NCBI GenBank assembly: GCA_943788445.1
Contig: CALSQH010000003.1
Location: 868,001 to 932,000 of the forward strand
Source of the DNA: an uncultured Pseudomonadales bacterium
GTDB taxonomy: Bacteria; Pseudomonadota; Gammaproteobacteria; Pseudomonadales; Porticoccaceae
DNA: 64,000 nt
Direction of reading: 5' to 3'
How positions within the stretch are numbered: position 1 is the first letter of the stretch; every line of letters begins with the position of its first letter. The notes below the pieces were generated by a model. It ran no database searches, was not told the DNA's origin, and worked only from the letters and a program-made list of their open reading frames with translations. Shown piece after piece: positions 1-9,613 of this stretch. Made by a program: the position numbers and the translations under genes.

Positions 1-433
1 CAGTGCCAATGACTTGATTGGTGGCGTTAAGGTGATGTTGGATGCCTATGACAGAAGGCCGTATCGACCAGCTGCTAGTGGTTAACAATGTTTTTGTAAA
101 CACCATGACCCAGCAGCCAGCCGTTGAGCAGCTGTTACCGTCTAAAGCCAAGCACAGATGAAAAGCTTTCACACCATTGGGATTATATCTATGAGCCCGA
201 TGCCAAGGATTTGCTCGACGGCCTGTCTGATTCGCTATATCGAATCACAGGTGTATCAAGGCGTGGTAGAGAACAAAGCTTGTGAGCAAGCCGCGCGAAT
301 GCTCGCTATGAAGAGCGCCACCGACAATGCCGGTGAAATGATCGACGAATTGCAACTGCTTTATAACAAGGCCCGTCAGGCAGCGATTACCCAAGAGCTG
401 TCAGAGATTGTTAGCGGCGCAGCCGCCGTATAA
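1..433 (+). pseudogene. atpG: ATP synthase gamma subunit, 3' part, three apparent single-base insertions
   Basis: This is the C-terminal part of the F1 gamma subunit, the central rotor shaft of F1Fo-ATP synthase. Translated in pieces it gives the family signature up to the usual end ([18 protein letters not shown], then [15 protein letters not shown]). The frame breaks three times, each by one extra base: near 53 (after TAT GAC), at 141 (before CTA AAG CCA) and at 226 (between two CTG codons). Removing these bases restores one continuous gamma reading. The start lies outside the window. The gene is essential in most bacteria and the errors all sit at the window edge, so I think they are sequencing or assembly errors rather than true decay. 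The identity is secure; the broken state is doubtful. Confidence 0.85.
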
Positions 434-476
434 AGCCCAACGAATTTTAAAAGATTTGAGTAAAGAGGAACCGGAC

Positions 477-1876
<1,400 letters not shown>

Positions 1877-1902
1877 TACCGAGATAAGCAGGCGCTATAA
1901 TT

Positions 1903-2328
1903 ATGGCTATGACAGTTCATTGCGACATCGTAAGTGCAGACGAATCAATCTTTTCCGGATTGATTGAGATGGTGGTTGCCACGGGTTCTCTTGGAGAGCT
2001 CGGTGTAACCGCAGGTCACGCCCCACTGCTCAGCGATCTTAAGCCCGGCCCAGTCCGGCTTATCAAGCAGAATGGTGAAGAAGAGATCTACTATCTCTCT
2101 GGCGGCTACCTCGAAGTTCAGCCAAATATGGTTTCCATATTGGCCGATACTGCCGTGCGTGCTGATGATATCGACGAAGCTGCTGCAGCTGAAGCGGTCA
2201 AAGATGCAGAGCAGGCACTTGCCAATCAGACGGGCGAGATAGAGTATTCCAAAGCGGCAGCAATGTTGGCAGAAGCATCTGCACAGCTTAAAACCGTTGC
2301 GCAGTTACGTAAAAAACTCGGTGGTTAA
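1903..2328 (+). CDS. atpC: ATP synthase epsilon subunit
   Basis: The 141-residue epsilon subunit of the F1 sector couples rotation to catalysis and can inhibit ATP hydrolysis. The N-terminal beta-sandwich is recognisable ([47 protein letters not shown]), followed by the alanine-rich helical hairpin from about residue 85 to the end. Length is normal for the family. It starts 26 bases after atpD and is the last gene of the atp operon; a stem-loop with a T-tract follows within 50 bases. No anomaly was seen. Confidence 0.97.
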   Translation: MAMTVHCDIVSADESIFSGLIEMVVATGSLGELGVTAGHAPLLSDLKPGPVRLIKQNGEEEIYYLSGGYLEVQPNMVSILADTAVRADDIDEAAAAEAVKDAEQALANQTGEIEYSKAAAMLAEASAQLKTVAQLRKKLGG

Positions 2329-2345
2329 TTAATAACCGCTGCAGT

Positions 2346-2377
2346 TAAAAAAGGGTGGCTATGCTGCCCTTTTTTTA
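2346..2377 (+). terminator. Rho-independent terminator after atpC
   Basis: An AAAGGGTGGC arm, a TAT loop and a GCTGCCCTTT arm (two G-U pairs) are followed by a run of T. It lies just downstream of the last atp gene and separates the atp operon from glmUS. Confidence 0.8.
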
Positions 2378-2481
2378 TAGCTGTAAAAAGTAGTCCCGAA
2401 GATGGCTTGTGTTGGTTACATTTTGCCAGTAACGTAACCCTGAAAATTTTATTAACAACGAATGACCTGAGAGCATAACCG

Positions 2482-3846
2482 ATGAAAACTATTGATATTG
2501 TTGTCCTTGCAGCGGGTAAGGGAACACGCATGAAATCCCTACTGCCCAAGGTACTGCATAAATTAGCCGGTAAACCTATGTTGGGTCATGTGCTGGATGC
2601 CGCCAATGCGGTTGGTGATTCGAAAAAAATTATTGTTACCGGACATGGTGCAGAAGCGGTGCGGGCAATCTACAGCGACCCATCAATCAGTATGGTAGAG
2701 CAGGCCGAACAGCTTGGCACCGGCCATGCTGTACATATGGCGTTGCCAGAGCTGCGAGAAAACTCCAAGGTGGTTATTTTATACGGTGATGTGCCGTTAA
2801 TTACCCCCAATACAATCAGCCAGATGCTCAACGCTGTCGATGATAAAAGCATCGGCCTATTAACAATCCGACTAAACAATCCTCAGGGTTACGGACGCAT
2901 TATTCGCGATGCGGATGGGCTGATCGAAGCAATTGTTGAGCAAAAGGATGCCAGTCCACAGCAGTTAGAGGTCGACGAGGTAAATACCGGCGTCATGTCG
3001 TTAACCTCAGAGCAGCTTGCCGAATGGTTGCCGTTAATTAATAACAACAATGCTCAGGGTGAGTACTATCTGACAGATTTGATCTCGATAGCCAGAAAAG
3101 CCGGCTACAGCATCAATGGTATACACCCGAGTTCAGTGGCCGAAGTTGAAGGGATTAATAATCGTCAGCAATTAGCCGCCCTTGAGCGCACCTATCAAGC
3201 CCAGCTCGCAGAGGCACTGATGGTCTCTGGCACTAGCCTGGCAGATCCTGCACGTTTTGATCAGCGCGGAACCTTGCAGGCAGGCACCGATAACTTCTTT
3301 GATGTTAACTGTGTTTTTGAAGGCGATGTCACGATCGGCTCAGGGGTGAGTATTGGACCGAACTGCCATATTATAAATAGTACCATCGGTGATGGCGTTG
3401 AAATAAAAGCCAATACAGTGATTGATCAGTCAACGATTGGCGATCGCGCAGTATTGGGCCCCTTTGCCCGTATACGCCCGGGAACCGAACTGGGTTCAGA
3501 CACCAAAGTCGGAAATTTCGTAGAGACCAAAAAAGCGATTGTTGGCAATGGCAGTAAAATTAATCACCTCAGTTATGTGGGTGATGCCCAGTTGGGTGAA
3601 AAAGTAAATGTAGGTGCAGGTACCATTACCTGCAACTATGATGGCGTAAACAAATATAAAACTAAGATTGGCGACAATAGCTTTATAGGTTCAAACAGTA
3701 CATTGGTTGCGCCTCTGACTATAGGTAATGAAGGCTTTGTTGCCGCCGGCTCGACAGTGACTGTCGCAGTGCCGGCAGACAATCTTGCCGTAGGCAGAAC
3801 CAAGCAGCGCAATATACAGGGCTGGAAACGCCCAACCAAAAAATAA
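2482..3846 (+). CDS. glmU: Bifunctional N-acetylglucosamine-1-phosphate uridyltransferase / glucosamine-1-phosphate acetyltransferase
   Basis: GlmU makes UDP-GlcNAc for peptidoglycan and lipopolysaccharide. It acetylates glucosamine-1-phosphate and then transfers UMP. The 454-residue protein has the expected two halves: an N-terminal nucleotidyltransferase (VLAAGKGTRMKS at about residue 8, YGDVPLI near 103, EVNTGVM) and a C-terminal left-handed beta-helix built of hexapeptide repeats from about residue 250 (IGDGVEIKANTVIDQSTIGD, NVGAGTITCNYDG). The order atpC-glmU-glmS is classical for Gammaproteobacteria. It is followed 28 bases later by glmS, most likely one transcript. Confidence 0.97.
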   Translation: MKTIDIVVLAAGKGTRMKSLLPKVLHKLAGKPMLGHVLDAANAVGDSKKIIVTGHGAEAVRAIYSDPSISMVEQAEQLGTGHAVHMALPELRENSKVVILYGDVPLITPNTISQMLNAVDDKSIGLLTIRLNNPQGYGRIIRDADGLIEAIVEQKDASPQQLEVDEVNTGVMSLTSEQLAEWLPLINNNNAQGEYYLTDLISIARKAGYSINGIHPSSVAEVEGINNRQQLAALERTYQAQLAEALMVSGTSLADPARFDQRGTLQAGTDNFFDVNCVFEGDVTIGSGVSIGPNCHIINSTIGDGVEIKANTVIDQSTIGDRAVLGPFARIRPGTELGSDTKVGNFVETKKAIVGNGSKINHLSYVGDAQLGEKVNVGAGTITCNYDGVNKYKTKIGDNSFIGSNSTLVAPLTIGNEGFVAAGSTVTVAVPADNLAVGRTKQRNIQGWKRPTKK

Positions 3847-3874
3847 AACGGACTTAATAACACGGACTAAGAAT

Positions 3875-5704
3875 ATGTGTGGAATTGTTGGTGCAGCATC
3901 CCAGAGAAATATTTATAAAATATTAATTGAAGGTCTACGTCGCCTTGAATATCGCGGCTATGATTCTGCCGGCCTATCCATTATAGATAGCGCCCAAAGC
4001 TTACAAACCCGCAAAACTATCGGCCGAGTTGCCGATCTGGAAAAGCTCACAGCTCAACAATCTATCTCTGGTAACACCGGCATTTCCCATACCCGCTGGG
4101 CCACACACGGCGAGCCGAGCAGTATCAACTCTCACCCACACACCTCTTCAGGTGTGTCTGTTGTCCATAACGGCATTATTGAAAATCACGATCAGTTGCG
4201 CACTGAAGTCAAAGCCCTGGGCTATGAAATTCTATCGGCGACCGACACCGAAGTAATCGCTCATTTAGTACATCACCAATTAAAAACCGAAGCTGATTTA
4301 CGCACTGCAGTAGAAAAAACAATTGCCAAATTAGAAGGTGCTTACGCCCTTGGCGTGATTTCGGACACTCAACCAGAGACAGTGATCGGTGCCCGCAGCG
4401 GCAGTCCATTGGTTATTGGACTGGGTATTGATGAAAACTTTATCGCCTCAGATCAAATGGCACTGCGTCAGGTAACCGACCGCTTTGTCTTTTTAGAAGA
4501 GGGAGATTTAGTCGAAATCTCCAGCGCCAGTTACAGCATTTTTGACCAGTCGGGAAGTGAAGTTAAAAGACCAATCAAGCAATTGGATGAAAAAGATCTG
4601 ATTGCCGAAAAAGGCCAGTACCGACACTTTATGCAAAAAGAGATTTTTGAACAGCCAACGGTTTTGGCCAATACCACTGCAGGCCGTATCGCTGCGGATC
4701 ATATACGCGAAGCGATCTTTGGCTATCAGGCAGAAGAGCTATTTGCACAGACCAATAATATTCATATCGTCGCCTGCGGCACCAGTTTTCACTCCGGCCT
4801 GGTCGCCAAATATTGGTTGGAAGAACATGCCGGTGTTCCCTGTCAGGTCGAAGTGGCCAGTGAATATCGTTACAGAACAGTGCCAGTTCCTGCCGGTACA
4901 TTATTTGTCACTATCTCCCAGTCCGGAGAAACCGCAGATACACTAGCCGCATTGCGCAAAGCAAAAGACAGTGGCTATCTCGGTTTTGTCGCCATCTGTA
5001 ATGTTGCCAACAGTTCACTGGTTCGCGAATCAAATATTTCATTGATGACCATGGCTGGCCCAGAGATTGGCGTCGCATCGACCAAGGCATTTACCACCCA
5101 GTTAGTAGCCCTACAATTATTGACCCTTGCACTGGGTCGCCATAAAGGACTGGATGCCAACGTTGAAAAACAGCTAGTTGAAAATCTACATAAACTCCCA
5201 GAACTATGCTCGGCGGTACTGGGTTTAGATTCGGTTATTCAGCAGATGTCAGAATCCTTTGCCAACAAACAGCACGCGCTGTTTTTAGGTCGTGGCGAAC
5301 AGTATCCGATTGCCCTTGAAGGCGCGCTAAAATTAAAAGAAATTTCTTATATTCATGCGGAAGCCTACCCTTCCGGTGAATTAAAGCACGGCCCCCTGGC
5401 GCTGGTTGATGAAGATATGCCGGTCGTCACTGTGGCACCGAATAATGAATTATTGGAAAAGTTAAAATCCAATTTGCATGAAGTTCGCGCTCGGGGTGGA
5501 GAGCTATTTGTTTTTGCCGATGCCGATGCTGGCTTTGTTAGCGATCCGGGAACAACCGTTATCGCCATGCCCCATGTGCCAAAAAGTTTGGAGGCAATTA
5601 TTTATACGTTGCCATTACAGATGCTCTCTTATCATGTGGCTTTGCTGAAAGGCACCGATGTGGACCAACCACGAAATCTAGCAAAGTCAGTGACAGTGGA
5701 GTAA
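3875..5704 (+). CDS. glmS: Glutamine-fructose-6-phosphate aminotransferase (isomerizing)
   Basis: GlmS converts fructose-6-phosphate and glutamine to glucosamine-6-phosphate, the first step of the hexosamine route completed by GlmU next door. The 609-residue protein starts MCGIVGAAS, giving the N-terminal nucleophile cysteine of the glutaminase domain. It continues with two SIS domains (ACGTSFHSGLVAK, SQSGETADTL, ASTKAFTTQ) and the conserved C-terminal end LAKSVTVE. Its last codons contain the crossover core of the integrated element that follows (5693-5703). The element supplies the present TAA stop; the host flank at 15005-15015 would give TAG at the same codon. The protein sequence is therefore unchanged by the insertion. 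Confidence 0.97.
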   Translation: MCGIVGAASQRNIYKILIEGLRRLEYRGYDSAGLSIIDSAQSLQTRKTIGRVADLEKLTAQQSISGNTGISHTRWATHGEPSSINSHPHTSSGVSVVHNGIIENHDQLRTEVKALGYEILSATDTEVIAHLVHHQLKTEADLRTAVEKTIAKLEGAYALGVISDTQPETVIGARSGSPLVIGLGIDENFIASDQMALRQVTDRFVFLEEGDLVEISSASYSIFDQSGSEVKRPIKQLDEKDLIAEKGQYRHFMQKEIFEQPTVLANTTAGRIAADHIREAIFGYQAEELFAQTNNIHIVACGTSFHSGLVAKYWLEEHAGVPCQVEVASEYRYRTVPVPAGTLFVTISQSGETADTLAALRKAKDSGYLGFVAICNVANSSLVRESNISLMTMAGPEIGVASTKAFTTQLVALQLLTLALGRHKGLDANVEKQLVENLHKLPELCSAVLGLDSVIQQMSESFANKQHALFLGRGEQYPIALEGALKLKEISYIHAEAYPSGELKHGPLALVDEDMPVVTVAPNNELLEKLKSNLHEVRARGGELFVFADADAGFVSDPGTTVIAMPHVPKSLEAIIYTLPLQMLSYHVALLKGTDVDQPRNLAKSVTVE

Positions 5705-5713
5705 ATTTATAAG
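5693..5713. other. Left attachment junction (attL): core plus element arm
   Basis: The 11-bp core ACAGTGGAGTA (5693-5703) is the end of glmS and recurs exactly at 15005-15015. Immediately inside the element, TAAATTTATAAG (5702-5713) is the exact reverse complement of CTTATAAATTTA at 14986-14997, just inside the other end. In a joined circle the two arms would flank the core symmetrically, as expected for a serine-integrase attP. Confidence 0.75.
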
Positions 5714-6041
5714 GCAATTCTCCTTATCAATCCTCCATGAACTCTCTATAAGTCCCCATAAAAAGAAAAATATAGACCTCGTTATTTCCGTTGAAACCAA
5801 ACTATCTTATCTCAACGGGTTATCAAGGTATCAGGAGGAACTCATAAGAGTTATAGAGGAGTTAAGAGGGAAGTCATGGAGATATAAAGACATCTCCGAA
5901 TACCTCAATTCCAAGAATTACAAATCCAGTCGAGGAAAAGATCTATCTCCTCAATTAGTCGAACGTATGTATAAGAAATATCTCCGAAAGATCGAAAGAG
6001 AGAATTTCATCGACATATCTCTCAAAACGGACAACTCTTAA
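5694..6041 (+). pseudogene. Open frame without a start in the integrated form; 3' part of a frame that spans attP
   Basis: An open frame runs from the glmS end to TAA at 6039-6041 without an in-frame ATG, GTG or TTG before its last third. The product has a sensible composition, including YKDISEYLNSKNYKSSRGKD followed by a basic helix. This resembles the helix-turn-helix stretch of serine recombinase DNA-binding domains. When the two element ends are joined, the same frame continues upstream across the core to a TTG at 14982-14984. That TTG has AAGGA eight bases before it, and the joined frame would encode about 123 residues. In the chromosome it is therefore a headless gene; in an excised circle it could be expressed. 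No function can be assigned. Confidence 0.5.
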
Positions 6042-6083
6042 CACTCCATCTGTCCGATTCCGAAATACTCATTTTGAGATAAT
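6028..6083 (+). promoter_or_regulatory. Candidate operator-promoter, copy A
   Basis: Inverted arms CGGACA (6028-6033) and TGTCCG (6051-6056) are followed, 21 bases after the right arm, by the -10-like GATAAT (6078-6083). The same arrangement with the same 21-base gap recurs at 11940-11995. The surrounding 60-odd bases are clearly related (shared TTGAGATAAT). No good -35 is seen. It precedes the gene at 6130. Confidence 0.55.
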
Positions 6084-6129
6084 GGTTCCATCAAGATTAA
6101 CAACTAATCTTAATTAATGGAGAAAAACG

Positions 6130-6459
6130 ATGAGCAACAAAACAATTAAATTTAATGATCAACTAAATGTCGACCACCAAGGTAAGTTCTTGGAACAGAT
6201 GTATGAACAAATAAGAGAACTTTCAGAGGAGGTAACTCAGAGAAACGGAGAGTTAAAACGGTTAGAAGAAGTAGTTGAAGATATGAATTCGAACATGGAT
6301 GAGGCAATTTGTTATCAAGTGGGTCTAGGAAAAAAAGGTATCTTAGAAAGGAATCGAGAGTTAGAACGAGACAATCAAAGGTATGAAGAAATGATGGGTT
6401 GGAAGATGGACAAGATGAGAGACTTAAGTGAGGAGGATTTTAAGAGTGGGAATTACTAA
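6130..6459 (+). CDS. Unknown 109-residue coiled-coil protein
   Basis: I do not recognise this protein. It is acidic and almost entirely helical by composition, with heptad-like stretches (LEQMYEQIRELSEEVTQRNGELKRLEEVVEDM and ERNRELERDNQRYEEMM, written here only as landmarks of residues about 21-52 and 73-89). No signal peptide or membrane segment. The start ATG follows ATGGAGAAAAACG, a usable ribosome site. It is the first gene after operator copy A and is followed 38 bases later by another small gene in the same direction, so the two and the HUH-like gene probably form one transcript. Codon use is that of the element, not of the host. Confidence 0.6.
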   Translation: MSNKTIKFNDQLNVDHQGKFLEQMYEQIRELSEEVTQRNGELKRLEEVVEDMNSNMDEAICYQVGLGKKGILERNRELERDNQRYEEMMGWKMDKMRDLSEEDFKSGNY

Positions 6460-6497
6460 ATTTTCATTGAATCAAAAAATACAAGGAGGAGTGAGTC

Positions 6498-6731
6498 ATG
6501 AGTTGGATGGATGAACTTATTAACCTTAAAGAAAGATTCCCATTCCATACAGAAGACTGTTATCTCTATTCAGACTCTATCGAGTTTGAAGAAATGATTA
6601 AAAATAGAAATGGAGATATCTATTATCACTGTGAACAAATGGAAGGAGATATCCATTGTTATGAAACAGTAATTCTTCCTAAATTAAAAAAAGAAATCGA
6701 AGAATTGAGAGGAAAACTCAAAGATAAATAA
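6498..6731 (+). CDS. Unknown 77-residue protein
   Basis: This small acidic protein has several Tyr, Cys and His residues in its middle (DIYYHCEQMEGDIHCYE) and a C-terminal coiled-coil helix ending in LRGKLKDK. It has a strong ribosome site (AAGGAGGAG) eight bases before ATG, which supports it being a real gene. It lies between the coiled-coil gene and the HUH-like gene in the same direction. The CxxxxxxxxxC/H pattern could bind metal, but that is only a guess. No family was recognised. Confidence 0.55.
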   Translation: MSWMDELINLKERFPFHTEDCYLYSDSIEFEEMIKNRNGDIYYHCEQMEGDIHCYETVILPKLKKEIEELRGKLKDK

Positions 6732-6750
6732 ATGGTAAAGATAGATAAAA

Positions 6751-7275
6751 ATGATTAAAAACATCGAGAAAAATAGGGGGACGAGGGATATAAAAGAGGT
6801 CAATTATTCAGACTATCAAACCCAAGTGAGAGATTGGATGAAAGACATATCCTTTATCAACCCCTTTGCTATCACGTTAACCATGTATAGCAATGATTGG
6901 AGAGACTATAGTCAGAACTTTAGACATTTCATGAATAGACTTAATCAATCCTTCCTTAAGTGTTCCAATAGAAGGTATGGGAACAAACTGACTGTCCTAC
7001 CAATCAGGGAGGGATCAAAGAAAACCCATACTCATTATCACTGTGTTATTGATAACCCATACCCCGAAAGAAACGATGAGTTCGTAGATTTGATAAAGAA
7101 ATCATGGGGGAAGACCATGTTAGGGTTGAGTAAAAGCAAGTATTCAATAGACATCCAACCGATGTATTCCAATGGATGGATTGAGTATATAACCAAGTGT
7201 TCATCCAAGACCGATATCAAGGATTCTGTTGATTGGGACAACATACACCTTACCACTGGTGGGGAGGATATATAG
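6751..7275 (+). CDS. HUH-endonuclease-like protein, candidate replication initiator
   Basis: This 174-residue protein has the layout of small rolling-circle Rep/HUH proteins. A beta strand FAITLTM lies near residue 40, a histidine-rich HTHYH motif near residue 91 followed by a hydrophobic strand (CVIDNP), and WIEYITK near residue 143, where the tyrosine plus lysine would be the nicking site. HUH enzymes nick DNA and stay linked through tyrosine. In an integrated element this could drive replication of the excised circle. The function is inferred from motif spacing only. The gene ends 41 bases before the left end of the IS256-type element. It appears complete, but the C-terminus is short compared with many Rep proteins, so trimming by the IS cannot be excluded. 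Confidence 0.5.
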   Translation: MIKNIEKNRGTRDIKEVNYSDYQTQVRDWMKDISFINPFAITLTMYSNDWRDYSQNFRHFMNRLNQSFLKCSNRRYGNKLTVLPIREGSKKTHTHYHCVIDNPYPERNDEFVDLIKKSWGKTMLGLSKSKYSIDIQPMYSNGWIEYITKCSSKTDIKDSVDWDNIHLTTGGEDI

Positions 7276-7316
7276 ACCGGTTTCAGATATACCTTCTCTA
7301 ACATATATTAGGGTAG

Positions 7317-8624
7317 GTGAGACTGTAAAAAAATCTGTGTAACTGTCTATCATTAAGCCCAAACAGGGAAGGATAGACAGATGAACCACGATGAAATAAA
7401 GAACTTAGCTAAAGCCGCTGCGAAGAACATTAAAACAGAAGCCGATCTCAATGAGTTTCGGCAGATGCTCACTAAAATCACCGTTGAGACGGCATTAAAC
7501 GCTGAGCTGGATGACCATCTAGGTTACTCCAAGCATAAAGCGTCAGACACCACTAACAGCCGTAATGGCAGCACTCGGAAGACACTTCAAACCGATGATG
7601 GCCAATTTCAGGTGGACACGCCGAGAGACCGAGACGGTAGCTTCGAACCTCAGCTGGTTAAGAAGCATCAGCGACGCTTTACCTCCATGGACGATAAAAT
7701 CCTCTTTCTCTACGCCCAAGGCATGACCACACGTGAGATCGTCGAAACCTTTAAAGAAATGTATGACGCAGAGATCTCGCCCACGCTGATTTCGAACGTT
7801 ACCAATGCCGTTATAGAGCAAGTTGTTGAGTGGCAGTCACGGCCCTTGGATGCGGTTTACCCCATAGTCTATCTCGATTGTATTGTGCTTAAAATCCGTC
7901 AAGATAAGCAGGTGATCAACAAGGCGATCTATCTGGCTCTAGGCGTTAATCTTGAAGGCCATAAAGAACTGTTGGGACTTTGGATCTCGGAAAATGAAGG
8001 CGCTAAATTCTGGCTCAATGTCCTGACAGAAATGCAAAATAGAGGCGTTAAAGACATCCTAATTGCCTGTGTTGACGGCTTGAAGGGCTTCCCTGATGCG
8101 ATCAATACTGCTTTCCCCAAAACGCAAATACAGCTGTGTATCGTGCACATGGTGCGCAACTCCATGAAGTATGTCTCATGGAAGGATTACAAAGCCATAG
8201 CAGCCGATTTAAAGCGTATCTACAAGTCAGTGACTGAAGAGGAAGCCCTGCTTGCACTGGAGCAGTTTGCTGAGCGCTGGGACGATAAATACCCGCAGAT
8301 CAGCAAGTCATGGCGTACCCACTGGGACAATCTCAATACCCTCTTCAATTACCCTGAGGATATACGGCGGGCCATTTACACGACCAATGCCATTGAATCG
8401 CTCAACAGTGTTATTCGTAAGGCGGTGAAAAAACGGAAGCTATTTCCAAGTGACGACTCGGCAAAGAAGGTGGTCTATCTGGCGATACAGCAAGCCTCGA
8501 AAAAGTGGACCATGCCGATCAGGAATTGGAAAGCAGCCTTGAACCGATTTATCATTGAGTTCGAAGACCGCTTAACGGATTACATTTAACCTAGGCAGTT
8601 ACACAGAAATATTTACAGGGTCAC
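7317..8624 (+). mobile_element. IS256-family insertion sequence
   Basis: It is bounded by imperfect inverted repeats of about 32 bases. The left end, 7317-7348, begins GTGAGACTGTAAAAAA and contains CTGTGTAACTG. The right end, 8593-8624, reads GTGACCCTGTAAATATTT on the minus strand with the same CTGTGTAACTG. One transposase gene fills the interior. No 8-9 base target duplication is visible (left flank TTAGGGTAG, right flank AACTCAAGG), so the flanks may have been rearranged after insertion. A truncated reading frame abuts the right end. Confidence 0.85.
7381..8589 (+). CDS. IS256-family (Mutator-type) transposase
   Basis: This 402-residue DDE transposase has the family's typical features: ELDDHLGYSKHKASDTTNSRNG near residue 40, the strand VYLDCIVLKIRQD with the first catalytic Asp (about residue 162), ACVDGLKGFPDAI with the second Asp (about 228), QLCIVHMVRNSMKYV, and the C-terminal YTTNAIESLNSVIRK with the catalytic Glu (about 340). 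The length is normal and the frame is intact, so the element may be active. It starts at the ATG after GGAAGGATAGACAG. Codon use is closer to the host than to the surrounding element, which fits independent arrival. Confidence 0.95.
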   Translation: MNHDEIKNLAKAAAKNIKTEADLNEFRQMLTKITVETALNAELDDHLGYSKHKASDTTNSRNGSTRKTLQTDDGQFQVDTPRDRDGSFEPQLVKKHQRRFTSMDDKILFLYAQGMTTREIVETFKEMYDAEISPTLISNVTNAVIEQVVEWQSRPLDAVYPIVYLDCIVLKIRQDKQVINKAIYLALGVNLEGHKELLGLWISENEGAKFWLNVLTEMQNRGVKDILIACVDGLKGFPDAINTAFPKTQIQLCIVHMVRNSMKYVSWKDYKAIAADLKRIYKSVTEEEALLALEQFAERWDDKYPQISKSWRTHWDNLNTLFNYPEDIRRAIYTTNAIESLNSVIRKAVKKRKLFPSDDSAKKVVYLAIQQASKKWTMPIRNWKAALNRFIIEFEDRLTDYI

Positions 8625-8740
8625 AACTCAAGGACGTTTTCATAAACACGTCTCTATCCCTTGTCAGAGAATCAGTCCAGATGGGTGATTTTGACAAACA
8701 GTTGGAAAGGAAAAGCAAGGTCATACGTTCCAACTTCTAG
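8624..8740 (+). pseudogene. 3' remnant of a gene cut by the IS256-type element
   Basis: Immediately right of the IS an open frame of 38 codons (LKDVFINTSLSLVRESVQ, MGDFDKQLERKSKVIRSNF) ends in TAG at 8738-8740. It has no start of its own before an internal ATG. Its composition looks like real protein. The most likely reading is the tail of an element gene whose head was removed or displaced by the IS. It does not continue in frame from the HUH-like gene on the other side, which has its own stop. Confidence 0.4.
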
Positions 8741-8775
8741 TGAAGTTGAAACGTGACTGAGTTAATCTAAAAATA

Positions 8776-9195
8776 TCAATTAGCTAGTCGTAAGTTCATA
8801 TAAATTTCTATCTCTGAAAACTGACCAGGATCTTTTCTGTCTACCGACCAATTAATTTCTACATTATCGTAGCTATCTTTCTGATTTCCATCTCTGGGCG
8901 CGGTGTTTGATATTCTTTCCATTATATAATCTGGTATCTCCAAAGCATGAACAGCAAATCCAAACGCAGTAAGTCCTATCCCCTCGAACTGCGACTCTCT
9001 AAATACAACACCTTTTCCATCAGATGTCATATAAAATTCGGCTAACTCTTTAAATACAAACCCATCAACCGCTGTAGTCCACTTTTCTATTGTTGCTTGA
9101 TTTTCTTGCTTTTTGATCTCCTCTGCAGAAGGTCCACAACCAATCAAAAATACTATTGGTAAAAGTATTGTTAAAAGTCTTTTAGGGTTTATCAT
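8776..9195 (-). CDS. Predicted lipoprotein of unknown function
   Basis: This 139-residue protein has a type II signal peptide: MINPKRLLTILLPIVFLIGCG, with lipobox LIGC and the lipid-anchor cysteine at residue 20. The mature part is acidic and holds no domain I recognise. The start is supported by GGAG seven bases upstream of ATG. It is the last of three minus-strand genes (RHH protein, 67-residue protein, lipoprotein) but is separated from the second by 140 bases, so it may have its own promoter. As cargo of the integrated element it may act at the cell surface. No further function can be given. Confidence 0.7.
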   Translation of the reverse strand: MINPKRLLTILLPIVFLIGCGPSAEEIKKQENQATIEKWTTAVDGFVFKELAEFYMTSDGKGVVFRESQFEGIGLTAFGFAVHALEIPDYIMERISNTAPRDGNQKDSYDNVEINWSVDRKDPGQFSEIEIYMNLRLAN

Positions 9196-9335
9196 TTTTT
9201 TCTCCAGTTATACGTGTAATCGTTCCAAAGTTTTTTACAGCTGTAATAATGACACATTGCTATACCTGTTTCCATAAATGTCAATCGAGTTGATGGGTAT
9301 GACACTCAGACATAAGAATGGACGAAGGGGTTAAC

Positions 9336-9539
9336 TTATTTCTCTCTAATCAAGATAACGGAAACCTTCTTCTTCCCATTCCCAACAAACCTATCAATCT
9401 CGGATTTAACAAATCCAACATTATTCTTTTCAACAGGTTCATGGACGTTGATGTCGACCTGACCCAGACCATTAATTGCTTTAGCAACATCACTTTTGTT
9501 CTTTGGAAGAACGACATTTGTACTATATTTTCCTAACAC
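9336..9539 (-). CDS. Unknown 67-residue basic protein
   Basis: It starts at GTG (9539-9537) with AAGGAG seven bases before, which makes it a credible gene. The product (LGKYSTNVVLPKNKSDVAKA, then INGLGQVDINVHEPVEK) is lysine-rich with alternating strands and ends KKKVSVILIREK. No family was recognised. It lies 74 bases downstream of the RHH gene in the same direction, the arrangement of many regulator-partner or antitoxin-toxin pairs, but nothing in the sequence shows toxicity. Confidence 0.5.
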   Translation of the reverse strand: MLGKYSTNVVLPKNKSDVAKAINGLGQVDINVHEPVEKNNVGFVKSEIDRFVGNGKKKVSVILIREK

Positions 9540-9613
9540 TCATAAACTCCTTATAAAATCCTTATCAATAAATGAGACCTGATAGATAGGTCAAGTCAGA
9601 CAGCGAAACCCTG

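Noticed and set aside
6130..7275. Phage satellite (PICI/PLE-type) identity for the element
   Set aside because: No capsid, terminase, packaging or phage-type repressor genes are visible, so the label would go beyond the evidence.
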